A DNA stretch of 64,000 nt from Mercenaria mercenaria (Eukaryota > Mollusca > Bivalvia > Venerida > Veneridae). A model generated the notes under the pieces. The model did not search any database. It saw only the letters and a list, made by a program, of their open reading frames with translations, and had not been told where the DNA came from. The DNA is taken from NCBI RefSeq assembly GCF_021730395.1, contig NC_069368.1, forward strand, positions 19,920,001-19,984,000, in the 5' to 3' direction. Made by a program: the position numbers and the translations under genes. Position 1 is the first letter of the stretch, and the number at the start of each line of letters is the position of its first letter. Shown here piece by piece: positions 54,675 to 64,000 of this stretch.

Positions 54675-56120
54675 ACAAGAGGGCCATGATGGCCCTATCT
54701 CGCTCACCGTTATCATTGCACTGAGGACAAGAAGGTCCTCATGAAAAAATATCTAAGTCCTCAAGGACAGGACAACAAAACGACGAAATTAACCAAAAAG
54801 AAAAAAAAATTCTTACAAGGTACAGATGATGTCAAAATACACCTAAAAAATGGGAGTACCATCCATGTTGGTACCAAGAAAAGTGGTCTCGGTTTTACCC
54901 TACGGCCAGTAATAAAAAAGTAACTAACAAATAAGCTATTTATAGTAACGTACAATGGAAGTAATTACAAAAAAAAATATTGTAAGTGAACAAAAAAAGG
55001 ATCTGCCAAATAAAACTGTTGACATAAATGAAGATTTTTCAGATCATGATCTTCATTAGTTAACGAGATACACCCTTTTTAATTTGAAAAAGGGAGGAAA
55101 TTTGACATAAAATAGTCCATAGTTATCTACCCTGATTGTCTCATCCAACTCATAACAATAATGAAAATTTTCAAATAAGTCCTGTAAGTACTTACTGATA
55201 TAAATCCATTTGATTTACAATCAGGGAGGGGTAATCAGATATAAAATATCTCTGGAACCTACAATTGGATCTGATTACTTGTTCATGGAATCCAGATTTA
55301 TAGTTGTTTAAGATATTTTGGGAAGTTTGTATCAGATAAAACCATAAAATGAAGTCTCTATATGGCTGCAACAGCCAAAAATAAGCCAATTTTGGACCTT
55401 TAACAATGGGCCATAACATCCTGGAACCCATGAAGGAATCCTGGCCAGTTGAAAGAAAGGAAAGCAAGATCTTGGTGATACAAGTTGTGTGCAAGTTTGG
55501 TATAAAATCAAATCATAAATGAAGCTGCTTTTGTGCAGAACATGTCAAAATAGCCTAATTTTTGGGCCCTTTCAGGGGCCATAACTCTGAACCCATTAAG
55601 GGATCTGGCCCGATTCAAAAAGGAACCGAGATCTAAGGTGACAACAAGTTTTGTGCAAGTTTGATTAAATTCAAAATCATAAATAAAGCTGCTATTGTGC
55701 AGACAAGGTCACAAAGAAGCTAATTCTGGTCCCCTTTCAGGGGCCATCACTCTGGAAACCCATAAGGAATCGTTCGCAGTTCAAGAAAGGAACCAAGATC
55801 TTATGGTGATACAAGTTGTGTGCAAGTTTGGTTAAAAATGCCAATCATAAATAAAGCTGCTAAATGTTTCAGACAAGGCAAAAAGCTAATTTTGGCCCTT
55901 TCAGGGGCCAAACTCTGAACCCATATGGCCAGTTCAAGAAAGGAACCGTGATCTTATGTGATACAAGGTTGTGAGCGAACAAGTTGGTTAAAATAAAATC
56001 ATAAATGAACCACTATCAGCAGACAAGAAATTGTTGACGCACGTCAGCGCTGATCGCACGACGGACGACGGACGAAGGGTGATCACAAAAGCTCACTTGT
56101 CCACTTTTGACCAGGTGAGC
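54675..56120. mobile_element. hairpin-head, tandem-core, hairpin-tail element A
   Basis: Head ACAAGAGGGCCATGATGGCC then CTCGCTCACC. Core of about five units of roughly 175 bp with AAAGCTGCTATTGTGCAGAC, TTTCAGGGGCCATAACTCTG, GAAAGGAACCAAGATCTTA, GATACAAGTTGTGTGCAAGT. Linker of ACGGACGACGGACGA type, then tail AGCTCACTTGTCCAC...GGTGAGCC. No coding capacity, so non-autonomous. Family not named; the layout recalls bivalve tandem-core elements such as the pearl group. Confidence 0.7.
56090..56120. repeat. hairpin tail of element A
   Basis: AGCTCAC and GTGAGC form the stem. Confidence 0.65.
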
Positions 56121-56574
56121 CTAAATGAAAGTGTAAAAAACTTCACTAAGGTGGGACGCGGAAAGACGCCAATGCACAGGTCGAGTAGATAGCCCTCCTT
56201 TATTCAACGATAGTTGAGCTAAAAATTATATCCAATAAATGCCCATCATGTAATTTACAGAAAAACATATTCTGTTTTGCAGACAGTATTAATCAACAAT
56301 GACATATACAATTCCAAAAATGAAAATGAATCTTTAAAACAAATATTGGTAGGGGGTCACCTAGGATAATTCCTGTTTAAGTTTGGTGTAAATAAGGCCC
56401 TGGATTTTGAAGTAAATTTTTTAACAAATTGTTGACCGATGGATAACCCATGAAAGGAAATAGAGCAGTTACAAAAGCTCAACCATGAAGAGGTTACAAA
56501 ATTTATTATAAGTTGCAAAATTTCAGTCAAAAAAAAAATTTAATTCAGCTACAATTTGTCGTCAGTTTCTCTAA

Positions 56575-58088
56575 ACAAGAGGGTCATGATGACCCTGGAT
56601 CGCTCCCTGAGTATTATGAGCTACATGTTTTCAAAGTCAAATCTTGATGACCTTTTAGAAAAATTTTGGAAGAGTTCCGATGTATAATCAAGTAACCCCT
56701 AGGGGCGGGGCTAATTTTACCCCAGGGGTCATGATTTGAACAAAGTTTGTAGAAGCTTACATGCAATGTTACATATCAAATATCAAACATCTAGGCCTTC
56801 TGGTTTATCTGTAGCAAATTTTGAAGAATTTTTCTATGTACAATCAAGTAACCCCATGGGGTGGGCTCACTTGGAACCTCCGGGGTTCATGATTTGAACA
56901 AATTTGTAGAAGTCTACTAGAGCCTTCTGGTTTATTTTAAAAAGATTTTTGAAGATTTCCTATAATAAAATTAAGTGACCCAGGGGGCGGGGTCAATTTT
57001 GGACCCGGGTCATGATTTGAACAAATTTTTGTAGACGGTCCACTAGGCAATGCTACATGTCAAATATCTAGGCTCTAGGCCTTCTGGTTTATTTTAAAAT
57101 TTTGCAAGCATTTTCTATGTACAATCAAGTAACCCCAATGGGGCGGGGGCAATTTTGGCAACGTTACATATCAAAAATCTAAGATCTAGGCTTCAGGTTT
57201 ATTTTTTGGCAAATTTTGAAGATTTTTCTATGTACAAATCAAGTAACCCCATGGGGCAAGCTCAATTGGACCCCGGGGTCATGATTTGAACAAATTATTT
57301 GTAGAAATCTACCTAGGCAAATTGCTTCATTCAAAGTATCTAAGATCCTCGCCTTCTGGTTTATTTTAGAAAATTTTTGAAGATTTTCCTATATAAAAAT
57401 TAAGTACCCCTGGGGCGGGGTCAATTTGACCCCGTGGTTCCATGATATGAACATATTTTGTATAGGCGAGTCCACTAGGCAAAGCTACAATGTCAAAAAA
57501 TATCTAAGCTCTAGCCTTCTGGTATTTTTTTTTAAAACTTTGAATATTTTCCTATAGAAAATATGTTAAATATTCAAGTGACCCTTGGGGCGGTCAATTT
57601 TTGTTGGATCCTGGGGACATGATTTGAAACAACTTTAGTAGAGTCCACTAGGCAATGCTACATGTCAAATATCTAAGTTCTAGGGCTTCTGGTTTTTGAG
57701 AAGAGAATTTTTTAAGAATTTCCCTATGTAAAATCAAGTGACCCCTGGGCGGGTCAATTTTGACCCCAGGGTCCAGGAATTTTGAACAAATTTGGTAGAG
57801 GTCCACTAGCAATGCTTCACACCAAATATCTAAGCTCCTATGGCTTCTTGTTTTTGAGAAGAAGATTTTTAAAGTTTATCCTTTCGGTTCTGCATGGAAT
57901 TCAATTCTTTGAACACTTTTTGTACAGCTTCACCCAAGAACATTTCCTGTGAAGTTTGGAATGAAATTAGGGCCCAGCAGTTTTAGGAGGAGATGTCGTT
58001 TAAAGTAAAAGTTTACGGACGGACGCCGACGCCGGACGTGAGTGATCAGAATAGCTCACCCTGAGCCCTCAGCTCTGGTGAGCTAAAA
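56575..58088. mobile_element. hairpin-head, tandem-core, hairpin-tail element B
   Basis: Head ACAAGAGGGTCATGATGACC then CTGGATCGCTC and GAGTATTATGAGCTACATG. Core of about eight units of roughly 150 bp with CTAGGCAATGCTACATGTCA, AATATCTAAGCTCTAGGCC, TTCTGGTTTATTTTAAA, CAAGTAACCCCTGGGGCGGG, GTCATGATTTGAACAA. Then a GGACGGACGCCGACGCCGGA linker and the tail AGCTCAC...GTGAGCT. The head and tail match element A; the core does not. Confidence 0.75.
58053..58084. repeat. hairpin tail of element B
   Basis: Outer stem AGCTCAC/GTGAGCT, inner stem CTGAG/CTCAG. Confidence 0.65.
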
Positions 58089-58089
58089 A

Positions 58090-59440
58090 AGTGGCGAAAC
58101 TTCTGAGGCCCAGTTTGAGGCCCCTGCTTATATAAAGTACACTTTTTTTTACCTACAAACAGCACTTCCACCCAATACTTTTTATGTAAAGTTTACCTTA
58201 ATGGATGAAATGGCTAAAACAATCTACTAATTTAACATTTTTGATAACCCAATAAAATATTAGAACCGTACAAAATTGTTTCAAGTACCAGTAGAGTGAC
58301 AATAGTTTATGGGGAGTCGAAGTTGAAAACTATTTTCTCGAAATCTAAAGTCACAATTTATATTTAATCCCTTGCTCCTATGTTGTTCAAACGAAATGAC
58401 AACCTATGTTTTCAGACATGAACATGATGAACTGAATAAAACTAAATTCACACAAGAAACTTGCATACATAAAGATAATTTCAAGTTAATAAATACAAGC
58501 AATATGCTTTTGTCTTTTCATTGCATCATCTAGTCTTACCATAAAAACCCAATTAAGTGATACGGTTATTGTAGTAATTAAGCTAGTAACAAACATATAT
58601 TATACAGTTTTTTTCCTCGGGTTGCCCACTTAGTTGAGAAAATTAAATACCAAACTATTTCCTGACTTTTCCCTGACTCCAACTGCGACTTTTCAATGAA
58701 CCAATACAAGGCCCAATAATTTTGTTGCCTATGAGTATTTACTCATCATAAATTTTGTGAATGAGTAATAAGTAAAATCTAAATTTACTAGGAGTAATTT
58801 TACTCTGAAAATTTGTAAATTTAAAAAAAAAAGAAACGGTTTATAACATATTTTATTACTTTGTGTAACACCCATGAATTTGTTTGCAGTTCAGTTTCAA
58901 TCAGCATTAAGTTTTTGCTTTTGTCTCCCTGGTTATACTCTGGCTTACAATACCGCTACTGAATCCAATAGAATTACTCAATATAGCCTTTAAATATGTT
59001 TTAATGATCGTTTCTTGTTGGTTTAAAGATGCGTAGTGTTTTTGTTCACTATTTTTACAATCTCAGATCGACACCGCTTTAGAATACACTATCGTACATC
59101 ATCTTGTTTCCCACTATTTGACATTACGAATGCATTGGGTATATAATATAGTTTTAACTTATAATACCAATTCAAGGCGTAATGTACTTTTGGGTGGGAG
59201 AATTAAGCTAACCGTGCTTTGTTACTAAAGACTTAGATGATTCAGAGTTTTTGTTTACGTAGTAAAAAGTCATTGCAGGAGTTTCCTGTAATTTCTTATA
59301 CGTTTTTATACGCCTAAAATTGATACACACCTGCGTATATGCATTATATCAAATCGTAATTTACGCTAATACGCATCTTAACTGGAGCCCTGCCAAATTT
59401 TGGCGCTTTTTCCTTCCCTCTAGCAGTCCACTCCTTGCTT
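58090..59440. other. non-coding DNA
   Basis: AT-rich, no gene or bounded repeat recognised. Confidence 0.4.
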
Positions 59441-59600
59441 TTATATTTGACCTTGTGACCTAGTTTTTTGAAACCAATTACCTAAAATCGAACTCGTCCA
59501 AGATTTTTATTTGGGGTAACATTTCTACCAAGTTTCATTATGATTGGCCAAAATTGTGACCTCTAGAGTGTTAACATGTGAATGTATGACGTATTGCCAT
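59441..59600. repeat. single diverged unit of the 145-bp family
   Basis: TTGACCTTGTGACCTAGTTT, AACATTTCTACCAAGTTTCA, ATTGTGACCTCTAGAGTG match the 11030-11940 units. Confidence 0.55.
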
Positions 59601-60069
59601 GGCATACAAAGTCCCCTACTGGAAGGCTACCTAATTTCTCTACTGCAGTAAACTTTAACTATAACATCATGAAACTGAATCATCAATGATGATAAACAAA
59701 TTGTACTATGTAATACAATATGTAATATACAACACACCTGGTTAAATGTGCATATATAAAAACCCACCAGTTGTTTTCATAATTGAAATGTTTTTGTCCG
59801 ATTATAAAAAGTTATCATATAAGTATTTATAGTACCAACAAAGGAAAATTAATTAAATTAAAAAAAAAAAAAAAAATCTACATAAATAAGTCCACAAGAA
59901 ACTCTTTTCCCCGTGTAAGATTGTCCAAAATACACCTAAAAATGATGTAAACATGCATGTTGACCACAGAAAAGTGGGTCTCCATTTTTCTCTATGGCCA
60001 TTAATAAAAAGTTACAATAAAATCTATTTAATAGTAACAACAAAGGACGAAATTCTAAAAAACAAGGGT
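59601..60069. other. non-coding DNA
   Basis: Contains a short A run near 59860 and no gene. Confidence 0.4.
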
Positions 60070-61500
60070 GCCTCATGGTGGTGAAAATTTGTCCAAGTTA
60101 CATCAAATCCCTCAATGCATAAAGAAAGATATGCTCCGGACAAGTCATTCTTGAATTTGACCTTTGACCTCTAAATATGAACTTGACCTTAGACCTAGGG
60201 ACCTGGTTTTTTGCGCATGGCAATCACCTTATGTTGGTGAACATTTGTTGCCAAGTTACATCAAAATCCCTCCATGCATGAGAAGAAATGCTCCAGTACA
60301 AAGTCCTTATTTTGTCTGACCTTTGGTCTCTAAGTGTGACACTTGACATTAGACCCTGGCTTGGGTTTTGCGCATAACATGTCTCATCCAGGGAATATTA
60401 GTGCCAACTGATATCTAACTCCCTGTTTTGCCATGACAAAGTTATTAGACTGGACAGAAAAAAAATCCCTACTGACCTTTGATCTCAAAGTGTGACCTTG
60501 ACCTTTAAGTCTAGGGTACTGGGTGTTTTGCGCATGACATGTCCACTCATCATGGGGAACAATTTATGCCAAGTGATATTGTAATCCCCTTGACCGGATG
60601 ACCGAGTTCGTGGATTGGACAGGAAAAAAAAATATTGACCTTTGACGCTCCAATTGTGACCTTGACTTTGAGCAAAGGGTCCGGGATTGCACACGACACG
60701 TCCGTCTCATCATGGGGAACATTGGTGCAAAGAATATAAAATCCCTTATGAATGTCAGAGTTATGGACCCGGACACGAAACAGACCCTGTTTTCATGCTA
60801 TGTTAACATTGACTGCTAAGTGTGACCTTGACCTTTTGAGCTAGGGTTTTGAAAGTTGTGGCATGACCCATCGTCTTATATGAGGTACATTTTGCCAAGT
60901 AATATTAAAATCCCTACATAGATGGGAAGTTCGGACCGGACAGGAAAAAAGCCTTGTTGACCTTGACCTCCAATTGTGACCTTGACGCTTTAAGCTAGGG
61001 GTCCAGGTTTTGCGCATGCACATGTCCTCCTCCTCATGGGGAAAATTTGTCCAAGTTAATATTAAAATCTCTTCCATGGATGGGAGAGTTATGGACCGGA
61101 CAGGAAAAAGCCTGGTTTTGAACTGTGACCTCCAATTGTGACTTGACCTTGAGCTAGGGTCCGGGATTTTGCGCAATTACACATCATCTCATCATGGGAA
61201 CATTGTGCCAATTAATACTAAAATCGCTTCAAAAGGATGGGAGAGTGTGTCCGGACAGAAAAAAACCCTTATGACCTTTGACCTCCAATTGTGACCTTGA
61301 CCTTTGAGCTAGAAGGTCCGGTTTTAGGCGCATGACACGTCGTCTCATACATGGGGAACATTTGTGCCAAGTAATATTAAAATCATCCTTCATGGATGAC
61401 AGAGTTATGGGACGCGACACAAATTGCGGACAGACGGACGGACGGAATGACGGAAAAGTGCATTCCTATAGTCCCCGAAACATTTTCACCAGTAGGGACT
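60070..61500. repeat. tandem array, about eight units of roughly 160 bp
   Basis: Unit: TTTGACCTCCAATTGTGACC, TTGACCTTTGAGCTAGGGTC, GGGTTTTGCGCATGACAC, GTCGTCTCATCATGGGGAAC, TTTGTGCCAAGTAATATTAA, ATCCCTCCATGGATGGGAGA, GTTATGGACCGGACAGGAAA. Unit starts are near 60158, 60316, 60475, 60640, 60800, 60958, 61122 and 61270. The array ends with GACAGACGGACGGACGGAA and CACCAGTAGGGACTAC, a likely fixed edge. Minus-strand frames here are by-products. Confidence 0.75.
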
Positions 61501-61682
61501 ACAAGCTTTTCCTTTGATTATGGCCTGGTGACCAATTATTGACCCTAATGACCCATTATCGAAGCACTCCAAGATTTTATTGAGGGTAACATTCTGACCA
61601 AGTTTCATTAAGAATTAACCAAAATTGGTGACTTCTAGAGTGTTAACAGTCAAAATGTTGACGACGACCAGACACAGGGCTA

Positions 61683-61757
<75 letters not shown>

Positions 61758-61802
61758 ACAAAAGCTCACCTTTGAGCACTTTGTGCTAAGGTTAGCTAAA
61801 AA
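61501..61802. mobile_element. unit of the 145-bp family with hairpin tail, interrupted by a G run
   Basis: TATGGCCTGGTGACCAATTA, AACATTCTGACCAAGTTTCA, GTGACTTCTAGAGTGTTAAC, GACGACGACCAGACACAGGG, then 73 G and the tail AGCTCACC...GGTTAGCT. It corresponds to the end of the 11030-12019 element. Confidence 0.6.
61683..61755. repeat. 73-base G homopolymer
   Basis: Uninterrupted G from 61683 to 61755. It stands where sister elements carry a GACGGACGACGG-type linker and GATCACAAAAGCTCAC. Probably a basecalling or assembly artefact. Confidence 0.9.
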
Positions 61803-62600
61803 TCTTCAGTCTAGGTTTGAGTTATAGGCTCATTTATGTCCAGAAGGAGACCAATCCCTAAACCCAACTGTGTTTAATGCGAGGACCTTTATAATAATGC
61901 ACAGAAGAAAAAAAAAAATAAAAAAATCCATCAAATCGATTCACGAAAAGAAGTCAATTATATGTTTTTATTGTTATTTTAGCCCTAAATTAGCAGACCC
62001 GAAGAAGGGCCAGTTTTTACATTCTTATCTCAAAGTATTTCTAAACATCTTTTAGTACTCCTAAAATGCTTTTCTTTGCACTTTCTTCTTTGTTGAAAAC
62101 AAAGGAAATAAATCAACTTATCTTGCCCTATCAATGACAAAGCCTTCATGAGAACCAAATAAATACAAAAAGTTCACATTCCTCTTTCCATTAAACATTT
62201 TCAAGTACATTATACTTCTCCAGATTCATTGTCGTCATTAGAATCGTCTCATATCTTAAAATGTACTTGATTTGAAAGTGACTGACTCTCCATATGTTTG
62301 TTTTAATTGGAGGGTGATTCAGTCTTATGGCATAGTTTTGGATCGTAAACAAATTTAAGCCCTTTTTGAACGTCGATTATTGAGGTGGAGTCCGTCTCCT
62401 TGTTGTAGAACTTGCCTTCAGTGGGATACTTGTCACAATCGTGCTTGTTTGAAAATCATCCCTTCGGAAAAACATGCTATGCAAGATAATGTTCTCCTTT
62501 AAGTTGTTAGGAGAGGCACTTTCTTTTTCGCGGTTGAGACTCACCATCTGCAGAGAAACACCAGTGTCTGCATATTCTTGAATTCATAGAAGTATAATGA
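61803..62600. other. non-coding DNA
   Basis: No gene or bounded repeat recognised; low-complexity A run near 61905-61930. Confidence 0.4.
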
Positions 62601-62609
62601 AGCAACCAC

Positions 62610-63030
62610 GATCGTTTTAAGGTTTCAGGTCCCTGTGATCTTTGACGATTTGATCCAGTGACCTCAAAATCAAAAAGGGTCATGTACACATTAAGACCAA
62701 TAAACCTATTAAGTTTCAAGGTCCAAGGTTAAACCATCCAGGGAGAGTTATTGAGGGCAAAACGCATTTTTAATGTTCAGGTCCCCTGTGAGCTTGACTT
62801 TTTGACCCAGTGACCACCAAAATTCAATAGGAGTCATCTACAAATCAAGACCATACACCTTGAAGTTCCCGGAAGGTTCTTAGGTGCACGCTTCTCTATT
62901 TAATGAGAGAAAATCATTTTTAAAGTTCAATTGTCCCTGTGGCCTTGACGTTTTACCCAGTACTCCAAAATCAATAGGGGCTATCTACTCTCAAGAACAA
63001 TGTACCTGTTAACCCTTCTCCATTAATTGA
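62610..63030. repeat. diverged units of the 137-bp family
   Basis: ATCCAGTGACCTCAAAATCA, AGGGTCATGTACACATTAAG, ACCCAGTGACCACCAAAATT and GGAGTCATCTACAAATCAAG recall the 9236-9985 units. About three copies, badly diverged. Confidence 0.5.
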
Positions 63031-63039
63031 CTGACGGAA

Positions 63040-64000
63040 CCATTTTCAATGTTTCAGATCCATGTGACCTGACCTTGACCTTAGGACCCTCAAACACCAA
63101 GTATAACAATCTGACCATATAACGTGGAAGATATGGCATAAATGTACCTCTAGAGTTTAACAAGCATTTCATGATTTGAAACTGGTGACCTAGTTTGTGA
63201 CCCCACATGACCCAGATGCCTGTGGATTTGCATGCCTAAAGTTTGGTGTGTGGCCGTAACTGTTACCTATTGTAATCGTGGTTACAGAGCGTGAACAGCC
63301 GCGGAAGCAGGTCTTAAAGATAACATTTCTGGTCAAGTTTCATTAAGAAATGGTCCATTAATGTGGTTCTCTAAGTGTTATATAGCTTCTACCTTTGATC
63401 TGGATTCTGGTGACCTAGATTTTGAACCCCATGACCCCAGAATCTCCAACTTGATTTAAAGATCATCACTAATAAAATTTCAGACCAAGTTTCAGAATGA
63501 GACAGTCATAAATGCACCTCTAGAGTGCTAACAAGCTTTTCGTTGATTTGACCTGGTGACCTAGTTTATGATCCCCATGCGACACCGAAATTCAAACTTG
63601 ACCTAGAGGCAATCAAGACAAACATCGGACATTCTCATGAGTTTCAAACTTTAAAAATTTTTCACATTTTGATTTTACCTGCTACTCTAGTTTTTTACTC
63701 CACCTGACCTAGATTTGAATTTGACCTAAAGATCATCAGAGGTTAATATCCTGACCACGTTTCAAGAAGATTACAGCATAAATGTGGCCTCTAAAGTGTT
63801 AACAAACCTTTCCTTGATTATTTGTACCGGTGATCTTGTTTTTGAACCCACATTGACCATATTTTGAACTAGTTCTAAAGATCATCAAGATTATCATTCT
63901 GAAAAAGTTTCATTATGATATGGTCATAAATGTGGCCCAAGTGTTAACTAGTAAGCCTTTCCTCTGAATTGACCGGGTGACCTAGTTTTTGACCCCTACT
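63040..64000. repeat. tandem array of the 145-160-bp family, running off the window
   Basis: Recurring TGACCTAGTTTTTGACCCC, CATGACCCAGAT, CTTGACCTAAAGATCATCA, ATTCTGACCAAGTTTCA and TGGTCATAAATGTGGCCTCT phrases. At least five copies, many with small indels. The array continues past 64000. Confidence 0.65.

Noticed and set aside
60485-61520. Minus-strand open frames of 60 to 110 residues
   Set aside because: They lie wholly in the 160-bp tandem array and repeat with it.

Overview
The window looks like nuclear DNA of a bivalve mollusc. The genes are intron-rich, with GT/AG exons separated by AT-rich introns. The intergenic DNA is packed with tandem-core repeats, foldback elements and tRNA-derived SINEs that I recognise, from general knowledge rather than a search, as typical of clams and mussels. 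The species is not determinable here.

Two host genes can be read, both on the minus strand. (1) 37263 down to 15559: a 23-exon gene for a secreted protein of about 3,350 residues. It has a signal peptide, a farnesoic-acid O-methyltransferase-like (Methyltransf_FA) domain split over three exons, a short Cys-rich segment, then about 15 or more fibronectin-III-like modules, most ending in a D-x-(T/S)-P-P motif. Exon phases agree across all 23 exons only if three single-base shifts are allowed (about 31380, 21180 and 21085). These are either assembly indels or real damage. (2) 51609 down to 42573: ten exons of an AMP-forming acyl-CoA synthetase (ACSF2/4-coumarate-CoA-ligase-like), 485 residues, complete at the C-terminus but missing about 50 to 60 N-terminal residues, whose exon(s) I could not find. 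The two genes share orientation but no evident function.

Layout: 1-5.4 kb, mostly unassigned AT-rich DNA with a 135-bp palindrome and AT minisatellites. 5.4-7.2 kb, a broken integrase-core gene with an internal duplication. 7.7-14.4 kb, a dense block of tandem repeats. 15.6-37.3 kb, the modular gene, with several foldback elements and SINEs in its introns. 37.3-42.6 kb, intergenic: a Tc1/mariner-like MITE filled with an inverted minisatellite, and four roughly 370-bp tandem units, one carrying a piggyBac-like MITE whose empty site is visible in a sibling unit. 42.6-51.6 kb, the acyl-CoA synthetase. 52.6-54.4 kb, an array of about two dozen near-palindromes around TTCGTACGTACGAA. 54.6-64 kb, back-to-back repeat elements sharing a hairpin head and hairpin tail but with different tandem cores, further arrays, and a 73-base G run that is probably an assembly artefact. 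The right-hand 12 kb carries many one-base indels between repeat copies, which suggests lower consensus quality there.

No functional RNA gene was found, and no promoter could be supported.
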